Shown here: positions 1-9,085 of the stretch, piece after piece
Layout: each line of letters begins with the position of its first letter
Numbering within the stretch: position 1 is the first letter of the stretch
Assembly: GCA_900316625.1 (NCBI GenBank)
Contig: ONDO01000004.1
Span: 99,944 to 163,943, forward strand
Length of the DNA stretch: 64,000 nt
Source: an uncultured Lachnospiraceae bacterium
GTDB taxonomy: Bacteria > Bacillota > Clostridia > Lachnospirales > Lachnospiraceae
Direction of reading: 5' to 3'
Position numbers and translations under genes: made by a program
Notes under the pieces: generated by a model
The model's input: only the letters and a program-made list of their open reading frames with translations
What the model was told of the DNA's origin: nothing
Databases searched by the model: none

Positions 1-378
1 GAACCATCCTCCATAACGGATTCTTATTCTGTTATGAAGGCACTCTATAAAAATGAGAAATTCATAAAAGATGGAACCAATATTCATCTGATTGCTAATA
101 AGGTGCAGTCCAAACAGGAGGCGGATGCTGTTTATGTGAAATTAAATGGCGTTGTGGAACAGTTCCTGGATGGCAGAATTGATTATCTTGGGATGGTTCC
201 TTCGGATCCTTCTCTGGAGAAGGCAGTACGAGCACAGAAGATCGTTTCGATTGAAAACCCTGGCAGCCACGCTGCGAAGGCTTTTGGTGAGATTGCTCAG
301 CTGCTTATGGGAACGGATGATCCAAATCGTTTCCGTTGGGGAATCTCTCAGATGTTCCGCCATTTTGTGGGACATTGA
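1..378 (+). CDS. flhG: FlhG/YlxH-type MinD-like ATPase, C-terminal part (5' truncated by window edge)
   Basis: The reading frame is open from base 1, so the gene starts before the window; 125 C-terminal residues are visible. The visible part matches the end of a MinD/ParA-fold flagellar-number ATPase: an ITDSY stretch followed by KAL, a LIANKV strand and a YLGMVPSDPSLEKAVRAQ segment, as in FlhG (YlxH, FleN). The P-loop lies outside the window. FlhG works with the SRP-like GTPase FlhF to set flagellar number and position at the membrane. It is 30 bases upstream of the PilZ gene and shares the operon, the usual clostridial order. Family assignment is firm from context plus sequence; the start cannot be judged. 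Confidence 0.88.
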   Translation, partial: EPSSITDSYSVMKALYKNEKFIKDGTNIHLIANKVQSKQEADAVYVKLNGVVEQFLDGRIDYLGMVPSDPSLEKAVRAQKIVSIENPGSHAAKAFGEIAQLLMGTDDPNRFRWGISQMFRHFVGH

Positions 379-408
379 TGAAAAGAAGTATAGGAATGGG
401 ATTTTGAT

Positions 409-1143
409 ATGTTGGGACTGGAAGACATCCTACCGGGATGCAAACTTGAAATTGTAGAAATTCCAAAAGAAAATGCAAACGGAGTGAAAGTTCAGGCAAA
501 ATCATACCCAAGTGCGCTCTATAGTGTCCTGGATTCTCATACCTTTGAGGTTACCGTCCCGATTGTGCGCATGACGATGGTTCCGCTTCCCAGAGGAGGG
601 GAGTACTTCTTTGTATTTACAACTCAGGGAGGCCTGGTAAAAGCCAAAGGCCTCGTAGAGAATATGTACCGTCGAGGAAACTTCTATATAATGAAGATTC
701 AGGTACAGGGAGAATTAAGTAAGTATCAGAGACGCGAATTCTATCGAATTGACTGCATGTTTCCTGTTATGTATGTTTCGCTCACCTACGAACAGGGGCA
801 GATGGAATCGATGAGTGATCTCGAAGACGTTCTCAGTATGGAACCTCGTCAGGATCATATTCATGGACTTGGTACTGCAATTGATATCAGTGGCGGCGGC
901 ATGCGTTTTACATCTTCAATCAACATGGATAAAATTCCCGCCGTTCTTCTCAAATTCACGCTGGATATTCCAAATTCAGAAGGCAAGTTTGCTATTAATT
1001 GCCGAATTGTATCCTCGGAACATATTGAAGGAACGGATAAATATTCTCATCGTGTTCAGTTCCGTCATATGAGCGATACGGATCAGGAAGCAATTGTCCG
1101 ATATATTTTTGAGACGGAGAGAAAGCGTCGTCAGAAAGCGTAA
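409..1143 (+). CDS. YcgR-like flagellar brake protein, PilZ c-di-GMP receptor
   Basis: A 244-residue cytoplasmic protein with a YcgR-type N-terminal domain (about residues 10-95) and a PilZ domain (about 100-235). Both c-di-GMP-binding motifs of PilZ are intact: RxxxR as R109-E-F-Y-R113 and D/NxSxxG as D159-I-S161-G-G-G164. Proteins of this build bind c-di-GMP and slow the flagellar motor by contacting stator or switch proteins (MotI/YpfA in Bacillus, YcgR in enterics). Its place between flhG and cheB supports a motility role. No strong Shine-Dalgarno is visible before the ATG, so translation may depend on coupling to flhG, which ends 30 bases upstream. Confidence 0.88.
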   Translation: MLGLEDILPGCKLEIVEIPKENANGVKVQAKSYPSALYSVLDSHTFEVTVPIVRMTMVPLPRGGEYFFVFTTQGGLVKAKGLVENMYRRGNFYIMKIQVQGELSKYQRREFYRIDCMFPVMYVSLTYEQGQMESMSDLEDVLSMEPRQDHIHGLGTAIDISGGGMRFTSSINMDKIPAVLLKFTLDIPNSEGKFAINCRIVSSEHIEGTDKYSHRVQFRHMSDTDQEAIVRYIFETERKRRQKA

Positions 1144-1148
1144 TAAAT

Positions 1149-2273
1149 ATGATGGAGAAGATTTTACTGGCAGATGACTCTGCACTCATGAGAAAGAGCC
1201 TCTGTGATATAATTTCCGCACAGGATGAAAACAGAAGCATTGACACCGTGATGGATGGTGAAGAAGCCTTCCGTGCAATCCGAATGGGATCATATGATAT
1301 CTGCGTGATTAATATGTATCTCAAGAAGATGAATGGAATGGAAATCATCCGGGCATTACAGAGTGCGAATATCGTTGTACCGATCGTTATGCTGGGTTCC
1401 TCCTTATTGGAAGACCGCGATGCAGCATCCCTGATCATGGAACTTCCTTATGTACGCTATGTCGTACGACCTTTCCGCCTGTTGGGACAGGATCGGGATT
1501 CCTTCTCCAAGGATATGACCTCTGCCTTATCTTCTCTTGAGAAGACCTGGATGAAAACTCACAAGAAGTCACCGGTTTCGGCTCAGGCCCCATTTCTTAG
1601 TCCTGACTCTGGCGGCTCTGGAAATGTAAACCGGCCCGTTAACCTGCAGGAGAAGCCCTTCATTTCCGAAGGGGCTTCAAATACGGTAGCCGGAAAGAAT
1701 GGCCGAATCGTTCTCATTGCATCATCTACGGGTGGCCCTCAGGCACTCCATAGAATGATACCTATGCTTCCTGCACATATTGGTGTTCCAGTTGTGATTG
1801 TGCAGCATATGCCGAAAGGTTTTACCCTCTCTCTTGCAGAGAGAATCGATCAGAAAGCTTTGATTCATGTGAAAGAAGCGGAAGATAATGAGGTGCTAAA
1901 ACCGGATGTGGTTTACATCGCTCCTGGCGGCAGGCATTTAGAGGTTGTCGAAAAGGGTGGCGTAGCCCGTTGCAGAGTATATGATGATCCTCCTGTAAAT
2001 AACCTTAGACCCTGTGCGGATGTAATGATCGAATCCTTCACGAGGCTCTCCTATAACGATATTATCTGTGTCGTTCTTACAGGAATGGGACGGGATGGTA
2101 CCGATGGAATCCTTAATCTGAAGAAGAGAAAAAAAATCCATGTCATTACACAGAGCGCAGATACCTGTGTGGTTTACGGTATGCCGAAGGCCTGTGATCA
2201 GGCTGGGCTTAGTAATGAATCAGTTCCAATTGATATGATCGCAGGAGCGATCGCCAAAGAATTGGGGGTATAA
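1149..2273 (+). CDS. cheB: Chemotaxis receptor glutamate methylesterase/deamidase CheB with degenerate receiver domain
   Basis: A 374-residue protein with an N-terminal receiver domain (1-120), a linker (about 120-185) and a CheB methylesterase domain (186-374). The catalytic triad is present: S193 in SSTGG, H220 in VQHMPKGF and D316 in GMGRDG. CheB removes methyl groups from chemoreceptors during adaptation. In the receiver, the acidic pair D9-D10 is kept, but the phospho-acceptor position is N55 (codon AAT at 1311), the conserved Thr/Ser position is G83 and the conserved Lys is R107. Normal phosphorylation by CheA is therefore unlikely. The gene starts 5 bases after the PilZ gene; a second ATG at codon 2 is an equally good start. 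Confidence 0.95.
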   Translation: MMEKILLADDSALMRKSLCDIISAQDENRSIDTVMDGEEAFRAIRMGSYDICVINMYLKKMNGMEIIRALQSANIVVPIVMLGSSLLEDRDAASLIMELPYVRYVVRPFRLLGQDRDSFSKDMTSALSSLEKTWMKTHKKSPVSAQAPFLSPDSGGSGNVNRPVNLQEKPFISEGASNTVAGKNGRIVLIASSTGGPQALHRMIPMLPAHIGVPVVIVQHMPKGFTLSLAERIDQKALIHVKEAEDNEVLKPDVVYIAPGGRHLEVVEKGGVARCRVYDDPPVNNLRPCADVMIESFTRLSYNDIICVVLTGMGRDGTDGILNLKKRKKIHVITQSADTCVVYGMPKACDQAGLSNESVPIDMIAGAIAKELGV

Positions 2274-2276
2274 ACC

Positions 2277-4406
2277 ATGGACGTAAGTCAGTATCTTGAT
2301 GTCTTTATCGACGAGTCAAATGAGCATATCCAGGCTCTGTCCGATAACATCATGGTTCTTGAAAAAGAACCGGAAAACACAGATGTGATCAATGAGATCT
2401 TCCGTGCCGCTCATAGCTTAAAGGGTATGGCAGGAACAATGGGCTTTAAGAAGCTCCAGCATCTGACACATGACATGGAGAATGTCTTCCAGGAAATCCG
2501 TAATGGAAATGTGAAAGCAAATTCCAAGCTGATCGATATCCTGTTTGACTGCCTCGATGCAATCGAAAAGTATGTTGATACTGTTCGTGAGACTTCTAAT
2601 GAAGGTGAAGAGGATAATGCAGCTCTGATTCAGAGACTGAATGACTTCCTTGCCGGTAGCTGCGCTTCTGATGAAGAAGCAGCTGAGAGTACAGAAGCTG
2701 CTCCGGAAGTAAAAGAAGAGGCGCCTCAGGCATCCGGTCAGCCTGCTTATGCTGATCTGCCTCTTAGCGATGAGGACAAATCTAAAGTCCGTGATGCACT
2801 CGATGGTTCTGAGAACCTTGTGGGTGTTACGGTTCATGTAAATAAAGAATGCCTGCTGAAGGCTGCAAGAGCTTTCCTTGTATTCAAGGCTGTGGAAGAT
2901 TTCGGTGAGATCATCGCTTATTCTCCTTCAGCTCAGGATGTTGAAGATGAAAAGTTTGAATTTGATTTCAGCTTTATTCTTCGTACGGATGGTGCGATTG
3001 ATGACATCCGCAAGGCAGTTGAGAACGTGTCTGAGATTGACAGCGCTGATATCGGCACCCTGACCGCTGACATGTATGCTGAGAAGGATGCATCTGATGT
3101 TAATGAAGAAGCTCCTGTAGAAACTGCTGCAGAAGAGAAGTCAAAGCATCCTGCTGCAACTGCTCCTAAGACCGCACCTGCTCCGAAGAAGTCAGACAAG
3201 CCTGCAACTCAGAATAAGGCAGCAAATAAGCCTGTTACTGCACGTACAGTTCGTGTAGATATTGAGAAACTTGATGACCTTATGAATCAGGTCTCTGAGC
3301 TGATTATTGCAAAGAACTCCCTGGTTGCAAGAACCACAGCCAATGAAAATGCGGAAGAGAATGGTGGTAGCCAGCAGTCCTTAAATGAACAGATTGAATA
3401 TCTGGAGAGAATTACCACGACACTTCATGAGTCTGTTATGAAGGTTCGAATGGTTCCTATTGAGAACGTTGTCTCTAAGTTCCCTCGCATGATTCGTGAT
3501 CTGTCCCGTAAGTTGAATCGTCCCATGGAACTCTATATCTCTGGTGAAGAGACCGAATTGGATCGTACTGTAGTCGATCAGATTGGTGATCCTCTGCAGC
3601 ACTTGCTTCGTAACTCTGCTGACCATGGTATCGAGGATCCTGAAGTACGTCGTGCTGCAGGCAAGCCTGAGACTGGCAGCATTTGGCTTACCGCTTATCA
3701 GGAAGGCAACAATGTCATCATCAAGGTTAAGGATGATGGTGCCGGAATTGATACGGAGAAGGTTCTCCAGAAGGCAATTGAACGTGGTATTGTCTCTGAA
3801 GAAGATAAGGATAAGCTGACCAAGAAGGATATTATCAACATCCTTTTCCTGCCGTCCTTCTCTATGTCTAAGAAGATTACCGATATCTCCGGTCGAGGCG
3901 TAGGTCTTGATGTTGTTAAATCCAATGTCGAGCAGCTCGGTGGTGATGTTGAAGTTGAGAGTGAAAAGGGTGTTGGCTCCACCTTTACCGTTCGTCTTCC
4001 TCTTACTCTTGCAATCATTCAGGCTCTGATGGTTGAAGTTAGAGATGAGAAGTATGCAATTGCTCTTGCGTCCATTCAGAATATTGAATATATCCCTGTT
4101 ACTGAGATCAAGTACGTACAGGCTAAGGAAGTTATCTATCTTCGTGGTACGGTAATTCCTCTGATTCGTCTGGATAATATCCTTGATTGCGAACCTACAG
4201 AAGAGAATCCGGATAACATTACGGTTGTTGTTGTTAAGAAGGGTGACAGTCTGGTTGGTATCGTTGTTGACAATCTGATTGGTCAGCAGGAAATCGTTAT
4301 CAAGTCTCTCGGTAAAGTTATTGAGAACAATCGTTATATCAGCGGCGCTACAATCCTTGGTGATGGTGAGGTCGCTCTGATCCTTGATGTGAATGCATTA
4401 TTCTAA
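2277..4406 (+). CDS. cheA: Chemotaxis histidine kinase CheA
   Basis: A 709-residue kinase with the full CheA layout. An HPt domain (1-105) carries the phosphorylatable H46 in RAAHSLKG. A P2 response-regulator-docking domain follows (about 165-270), then an Ala/Glu/Pro-rich linker (275-325), the dimerisation helices (325-390), a HATPase domain (395-575) with N box NSADHG near residue 446 and glycine box GRGVGLDVV, and a C-terminal CheW-like domain (580-709). CheA autophosphorylates under receptor control and passes phosphate to CheY. It starts 3 bases after cheB and is followed 15 bases later by cheW. No cheY or cheV is present in this window; cheY may lie upstream. Confidence 0.98.
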   Translation: MDVSQYLDVFIDESNEHIQALSDNIMVLEKEPENTDVINEIFRAAHSLKGMAGTMGFKKLQHLTHDMENVFQEIRNGNVKANSKLIDILFDCLDAIEKYVDTVRETSNEGEEDNAALIQRLNDFLAGSCASDEEAAESTEAAPEVKEEAPQASGQPAYADLPLSDEDKSKVRDALDGSENLVGVTVHVNKECLLKAARAFLVFKAVEDFGEIIAYSPSAQDVEDEKFEFDFSFILRTDGAIDDIRKAVENVSEIDSADIGTLTADMYAEKDASDVNEEAPVETAAEEKSKHPAATAPKTAPAPKKSDKPATQNKAANKPVTARTVRVDIEKLDDLMNQVSELIIAKNSLVARTTANENAEENGGSQQSLNEQIEYLERITTTLHESVMKVRMVPIENVVSKFPRMIRDLSRKLNRPMELYISGEETELDRTVVDQIGDPLQHLLRNSADHGIEDPEVRRAAGKPETGSIWLTAYQEGNNVIIKVKDDGAGIDTEKVLQKAIERGIVSEEDKDKLTKKDIINILFLPSFSMSKKITDISGRGVGLDVVKSNVEQLGGDVEVESEKGVGSTFTVRLPLTLAIIQALMVEVRDEKYAIALASIQNIEYIPVTEIKYVQAKEVIYLRGTVIPLIRLDNILDCEPTEENPDNITVVVVKKGDSLVGIVVDNLIGQQEIVIKSLGKVIENNRYISGATILGDGEVALILDVNALF

Positions 4407-4421
4407 GACGGAGGGAAAGTA

Positions 4422-4895
4422 ATGAGCAAAGCAAGTGAGCTTGAAACAGCTGCAGAAGAGAAGAAGCAGTACATTGTTGTCAAGATCGGCGATGAACAGT
4501 ATGGCCTGCCCATCTCCGTTGTAGACAATATTATTCGTATGTCCCGTATTACCAGAGTACCTAAGGCACCAACTCATTACCTTGGTGTTATTAACCTTCG
4601 TGGTGAAGTTGTTCCTGTCATGAGCATTCGCAAGAAGATGGGACTTAAGGATGATGTCTTTGCGAAGGCTACACGTATTATCATCCTGAAACTTGAAGAT
4701 CATGGTCTTGTAGGTGTAGTAGTTGATGAAGTTCGTGAGGTTGTTACTCTTGGAGAGAGTGACATCGATCGTAATACCATTAACATGCAGGCAAAGGCAA
4801 ATGCTAACTTTATCAATGGAATCGGTAAGAATGGAGAGCAGCTTGTATCTCTGTTTGACCTGAATGCGATTATGGATGAGGGTAACCCTTCCTAA
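4422..4895 (+). CDS. cheW: Chemotaxis coupling protein CheW
   Basis: A 157-residue single CheW domain, the usual size, bridging chemoreceptors and CheA in the polar array. Recognisable elements are the opening YIVVKIGDEQYGLPI strand, the VPKAPTHYLGVINLRGEVVPV core and the closing SLFDLNAIM. A good ribosome site (ggaggga) precedes the ATG. It sits between cheA and cheC. Confidence 0.97.
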   Translation: MSKASELETAAEEKKQYIVVKIGDEQYGLPISVVDNIIRMSRITRVPKAPTHYLGVINLRGEVVPVMSIRKKMGLKDDVFAKATRIIILKLEDHGLVGVVVDEVREVVTLGESDIDRNTINMQAKANANFINGIGKNGEQLVSLFDLNAIMDEGNPS

Positions 4896-4918
4896 TAGAG
4901 AATCTGAGGGAGTACATT

Positions 4919-5542
4919 TTGGAAAATAATAGTTTTGAACAGATGAATAGCATGTACTTCGATGTTCTCCGAGAGATTGGAAACATCGGTGCTGGAAATG
5001 CAGCGACAGCAATTTCCAATATGCTCAATCTCAAAATCGATATGAGCGTTCCTCAGGTTGAACTTATGCCCGTTGAACGCATTACTACAGCTATTGGTGC
5101 TGAAGATGAAGTAATCGTCGGAATTATGCTGGGAGTTGAGATGGACATCGATGGTAGCATGATGTTCCTCCTGGATATGAAATCTGCACATCACCTGGTA
5201 AATCGTCTGATGATGCGCGATCTCTCCTATGATAAGGATTTCGATGAGATGGACCTGTCGGCTTTGAAGGAAATCGGTAATATTATCGCTTCCTCCTATT
5301 TGTCAGCGCTTGCCGGACTTACCAATATGACGATTAGTCCGACAGTTCCCTTTGTAACGGTTGATATGGCAGCTGCTATTTTATCTGTTCCGGCTGTTAT
5401 GTTTGGTATGATGGGTGACAATGCTCTACTGATCAAGACGGAGATCGGCGATGAAGAATCCATTAGTGGTTACTTCATTCTAATGCCGGAAGAGGATTCC
5501 TTTAAGAAGATCCTTACGTCACTCGGAATTTCTTTACAATAG
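4919..5542 (+). CDS. cheC: CheY-P phosphatase CheC
   Basis: A 207-residue CheC. Both phosphatase signatures, (D/S)xxxExxN followed by Pro 22-23 residues later, are intact: one begins at D15-VLR-E and one in the second half at SALKEIGN ending with TVP. CheC dephosphorylates CheY-P and binds CheD; the pair provides adaptation in Bacillus-type systems. The TTG at 4919 is preferred as start because a GAGGGAG ribosome site lies at the right distance; the next ATG (codon 9) has none. CheD follows directly, as expected for the partner. Confidence 0.95.
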   Translation: MENNSFEQMNSMYFDVLREIGNIGAGNAATAISNMLNLKIDMSVPQVELMPVERITTAIGAEDEVIVGIMLGVEMDIDGSMMFLLDMKSAHHLVNRLMMRDLSYDKDFDEMDLSALKEIGNIIASSYLSALAGLTNMTISPTVPFVTVDMAAAILSVPAVMFGMMGDNALLIKTEIGDEESISGYFILMPEEDSFKKILTSLGISLQ

Positions 5543-5557
5543 TGAACGGGGCTTTGT

Positions 5558-6046
5558 ATGGGTGAAATGATCAAAGTCGGCATGGCAGATCTTAAGATCT
5601 GTAAAGCGCCTGACGCACTTACTACAATCGGACTGGGTTCCTGTATCGGTATCGCTCTCTATGATCCGAGTACAAAAATCAGCGGCCTTGCACATATTAT
5701 GTTGCCAGACAGCACGCAGATTCGTAATAATTCCAATATTGCGAAGTTTGCAGATACCGGTATTCAGAAACTCTATGACGATATGATTAAAGCAGGAGCG
5801 AATAAAGCTCGTCTTGTTGCAAAGATTGCCGGTGGCGCAAAGATGTTTGAACTTACCGGTTCTGCATCAAATACCATTAATGTAGGTGAACGCAATGCGA
5901 TTGCCAGTCGTCAGAAATTAAAAGAATTAGGAATTCCTCTGAAAGCAGAGGATTGTGGTTTGAATTATGGTCGTACAGTTGAACTCTATAGTGAGACTGG
6001 GGATTATGTAATTAAATCCGTCGGAAAACCGGAGAAGATAATATGA
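5558..6046 (+). CDS. cheD: Chemoreceptor glutamine deamidase CheD
   Basis: A 162-residue CheD with its cysteine-hydrolase residues: C29 in GLGSCIGI and H46 in GLAHIMLP, and a later conserved IAGGAKMF segment. CheD deamidates glutamines on chemoreceptors and is the partner of CheC, encoded 15 bases upstream. Its stop overlaps the ATG of the next gene (ATGA), so the two are probably translationally coupled. Confidence 0.96.
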   Translation: MGEMIKVGMADLKICKAPDALTTIGLGSCIGIALYDPSTKISGLAHIMLPDSTQIRNNSNIAKFADTGIQKLYDDMIKAGANKARLVAKIAGGAKMFELTGSASNTINVGERNAIASRQKLKELGIPLKAEDCGLNYGRTVELYSETGDYVIKSVGKPEKII

Positions 6047-6318
6047 ACACAAAACCACTTCCGATTGCGATTACGCTTGCAGCATCTTTTGTAACATGCC
6101 TGATTTCAATCTTATCGAAAGCAAGCTTTGAACAATTTGTAATTCGTTTTGCACTTACGGCACTCATTTTTTATATTATTGGTTCGATTATCCGTGTGGT
6201 TATTGACCGTACGGTTAAGGCTGATCTGGAAGAGATGATGCGTCAGAAGGAAGCAGAAGAGAAAGCTGGCGAAGGCCAGGAAGAAGAAACCAAAGATCAG
6301 TCTGAAGATCAAGAGTAA
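6043..6318 (+). CDS. Small membrane protein of the chemotaxis operon, unknown function
   Basis: A 91-residue protein that I do not recognise beyond its shape: two hydrophobic segments (about residues 5-22 and 28-50) followed by a charged Glu/Gln/Lys tail of about 40 residues. It overlaps cheD by 4 bases and precedes the sigma28 gene by 19 bases. Small two-helix proteins in this position are common in clostridial chemotaxis operons. The overlap and operon position argue that it is real; no function can be read from the sequence. Confidence 0.75.
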   Translation: MNTKPLPIAITLAASFVTCLISILSKASFEQFVIRFALTALIFYIIGSIIRVVIDRTVKADLEEMMRQKEAEEKAGEGQEEETKDQSEDQE

Positions 6319-6337
6319 CTGATTTTGGAGGCAACGG

Positions 6338-7105
6338 GTGAAGGCAGAAGAGAGACAGAGACTCTGGGAGTCCTATCAGAAAAACGCAACACAGGAACTG
6401 CGAGAGCAGATCATTGTCGAATATGCACCACTCGTCAAGATTGTCGCAGGAAGATTGAATGTTTATCTTGGCAGTAACGTCGAGTATGATGATCTTGTAG
6501 GTTATGGCATTTTCGGCTTGATTGATGCGATTGATAAGTTTGATGCTGCGAAAGATGTAAAGTTTGAAACCTATGCATCTCTACGTATACGTGGTGCGAT
6601 TCTGGACCAGATTCGTAAGATGGACTGGATCCCGAGGACGATACGTCAGAAGCAGAGAAAAATTGAAGATGCAACCAAGAATATCGAGATGCGTACCGGG
6701 CATGTGGCAACAGATGATGAGATTGCTGCTGAACTCGATATCTCTATGGATGAACTTACAGATTGGCAGGCCCAGCTGAATGTTACGAATCTTTCTTCCC
6801 TGAATGAATTCATGGAACAAGGAGCAGAACCTGTTATGGATACTGCTCATAATTCTCACTTTATTCAGCCGGAAGAGAAAGTTACTCAGGAAGAACTGAA
6901 ACAGAAACTCACAGAAGCACTTGCGCTTCTTACAGAGAAGGAAAATAAAGTCATTCTGATGTATTATTATGAGGAAATGACTTTAAAGGAAATTAGTGAA
7001 GTATTAGAAGTGTCTGAATCGAGAGTGTCTCAGCTACATACAAAAGCTCTTGCAAAGATGCGTACGAAACTTGGTGATTATATGGGCATACTTACGAATA
7101 TGTGA
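6338..7105 (+). CDS. fliA: RNA polymerase sigma factor for flagellar genes (FliA/SigD/WhiG family)
   Basis: A 255-residue sigma70-family factor of FliA/WhiG length with regions 2 (about 20-95, with DLVGYGIFGLIDAIDKFD and YASLRIRGAILDQIR), 3 (about 100-165) and 4 (about 195-250, ending in a helix-turn-helix EISEVLEVSESRVSQ). Region 1.1 is absent, as in all FliA-type factors. It directs RNA polymerase to late flagellar and chemotaxis promoters. The start is GTG, preceded by a good ttggagg ribosome site. Its usual antagonist FlgM is not encoded in this window. Confidence 0.95.
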   Translation: MKAEERQRLWESYQKNATQELREQIIVEYAPLVKIVAGRLNVYLGSNVEYDDLVGYGIFGLIDAIDKFDAAKDVKFETYASLRIRGAILDQIRKMDWIPRTIRQKQRKIEDATKNIEMRTGHVATDDEIAAELDISMDELTDWQAQLNVTNLSSLNEFMEQGAEPVMDTAHNSHFIQPEEKVTQEELKQKLTEALALLTEKENKVILMYYYEEMTLKEISEVLEVSESRVSQLHTKALAKMRTKLGDYMGILTNM

Positions 7106-7131
7106 TCTGCGGAATCGGGGGGTTCTTATAG

Positions 7132-8727
7132 ATGGAACAGACCAATGGATATCTTCGCTTAGCTTTTCAGGCGGGAAAAGCTTACGTGAAGGTCTATCCT
7201 GCAGTGGGTGAGGGTAAACCTCTTGCTTTGAGGGAAGCGGAGAATTATCTGAATCAACAGGGCTTTACGGAATATGATGTACTTGGCTTTCGAAAGATTG
7301 TTTTGGAAGGCCAGGGTGTTATGTGCCTTGGAGACTCCAAGGTTTCTTTTGTTACCGAAATGATGACAGCCACGATTTCTGCTGATAAGATGTCCTGTGT
7401 TTGTCGTTTCTTTCCTCCTTCTGTTGGTGGTGGCTTACTTTCTGAAAAAGATATTTTAGAGGGAATTAAGACTTCCGGAGTTACTGCTGGGATTGATACG
7501 GCGGTGATCGAAGATTTCATGAGACACCCCGTCTATTTTACTGATGTTGAAGTCGCAAGAGGTATTCCTGCCAGACAGGGACATGATGCCTTTATCGAAT
7601 ATTTCTTCAATACTTCTCCCAATCGGAAGCCTCATCACAATGAGGATGGTTCTGTTGATTATCATAATTTAAGTATTCTAAATGAAGTTGCGGAGAACGA
7701 ACTCCTGGCTAGACTTCATCCTGCGGATCCTGGTGAAGCAGGCATTGATATCCTGGGACGAGGTCTGAATCCTTCTCCGGTGAAATTTGCACGACTGGAT
7801 ATTGGTCGTAACATACGCCTGAGTGCTGATCAGACTGAGGCTTTTTCTGAAGTGACAGGTCATGTCACCATGATAAATAATAAGATCTTTGTTTCCGCTG
7901 TATATGAGATCCCGGGTGATGTTGGACTTGCAACAGGAGATGTATCCTATAAAGGGAATGTCCATGTGGGAGGTTCTGTGCGTAGTGGATTCTCCATCAC
8001 CTGTGATGGCGATATTATCGTAGATGGTGAAGTGGAAGATGCTCTTTTGGATGCTGGCGGTCAGATCATTGTAAAACACGGATTTCATGGCAAAGGAAAT
8101 GGCATTCTTCAGTCTAAGTCCAATGTTATCTGTAAGTTTATAGAGAACGGTAAAGTTTTTGCTGGTGGATATGTCGAATCTGGTTCTGTTTTAAACAGTG
8201 AGATAACAGCCAAGGGAGATGTGAATATCTGCTCCAAGAAAGGCTTCATTGCCGGTAGTATTGTTCGTACCATTGGTAATGTTTCTGCAGTTACGATTGG
8301 CTCTGAGATAGAATCTAAGACTTCTATCGAAGCAGGTGTTGATGCCGATGCGAGAGACCGCCTGAAGGTCTTATTAAAGGAAGCAGAAGAGGCTGAAAAA
8401 CGCTTGTTGGAACTTGGAACATCTCTTTCTTTTTATAAGAATATGCTTGCATCTTCCTCAAAGGTAGATGCTAAGAAAATCCTTAGGTTCAAGCAGATTG
8501 CTGCAGAATCGATTCGTATGCAGACCCTGTTGAATACGCATAATGAAGAGATTGAATATATTCGTGCATCACTTTCCGAGATGTCTACAGCACGTATTTC
8601 TGTCGAACATGATATTTATCCTGGTGTTAATTTGACCATAGCATCTTATCAGCGTATGCTTGATAAGAAATTTTCTCATTGCTATTTCGTTGTTACAGAA
8701 GGTGAAATTCGCATGACTGCAATGTGA
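7132..8727 (+). CDS. FapA / DUF342 family protein
   Basis: A 531-residue cytoplasmic protein of the DUF342 (FapA-like) family. It has an N-terminal alpha/beta region (1-190), a long stretch of short glycine-spaced strands (about 260-400) typical of a right-handed beta-helix, then a C-terminal coiled coil (about 400-490) and a short final domain. Members commonly sit beside sigD and chemotaxis genes in Firmicutes, as here; the biochemical role is not established. A poly-G ribosome site precedes the ATG. The family assignment is good but the function is unknown. Confidence 0.85.
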   Translation: MEQTNGYLRLAFQAGKAYVKVYPAVGEGKPLALREAENYLNQQGFTEYDVLGFRKIVLEGQGVMCLGDSKVSFVTEMMTATISADKMSCVCRFFPPSVGGGLLSEKDILEGIKTSGVTAGIDTAVIEDFMRHPVYFTDVEVARGIPARQGHDAFIEYFFNTSPNRKPHHNEDGSVDYHNLSILNEVAENELLARLHPADPGEAGIDILGRGLNPSPVKFARLDIGRNIRLSADQTEAFSEVTGHVTMINNKIFVSAVYEIPGDVGLATGDVSYKGNVHVGGSVRSGFSITCDGDIIVDGEVEDALLDAGGQIIVKHGFHGKGNGILQSKSNVICKFIENGKVFAGGYVESGSVLNSEITAKGDVNICSKKGFIAGSIVRTIGNVSAVTIGSEIESKTSIEAGVDADARDRLKVLLKEAEEAEKRLLELGTSLSFYKNMLASSSKVDAKKILRFKQIAAESIRMQTLLNTHNEEIEYIRASLSEMSTARISVEHDIYPGVNLTIASYQRMLDKKFSHCYFVVTEGEIRMTAM

Positions 8728-8742
8728 TATTGGGGAGTTCTT

Positions 8743-9069
8743 ATGTTAGTCAGACCAGTTGATTTTAATGGTATGATTCAAAATACCACGCAGGTTCAGA
8801 ATGAAAAAACATCTGAAGATTCAAAACCTTTGATTCAGCAGAATGTAATAACGGAACAGGCGAACAAACAGGAGGCCGCGAAGGCTACAACGGTTCAGGC
8901 AAATAACCGCTCGGAGAAGGAAGAGTTCAATCCGGAAGAGGGCGGCGATGGAACCGGCTATGGCGGTAATTACGGAAGAAAAGAAGGAAAACAGAAGACG
9001 AAAAAGGTTGTTTCAGAAGGTCGCATGATCAAAAAAGGACAACCTAAGCCTTTTGATATTAAGATTTGA
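8743..9069 (+). CDS. Unknown small hydrophilic protein in flagellar operon
   Basis: A 108-residue protein, hydrophilic throughout, rich in Gln, Lys, Glu and Asn, with a Gly-rich patch (about residues 66-78) and a basic C-terminus. The N-terminus (RPVDFNGMIQ) looks like a conserved short motif, and the rest is probably disordered. No membrane segment or signal peptide is visible. It has a clear ggggag ribosome site and lies 15 bases after the FapA-like gene and 16 before the DUF6115-like gene. I do not recognise a function. Confidence 0.7.
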   Translation: MLVRPVDFNGMIQNTTQVQNEKTSEDSKPLIQQNVITEQANKQEAAKATTVQANNRSEKEEFNPEEGGDGTGYGGNYGRKEGKQKTKKVVSEGRMIKKGQPKPFDIKI

Positions 9070-9085
9070 GATTTGAGGCAGGATT

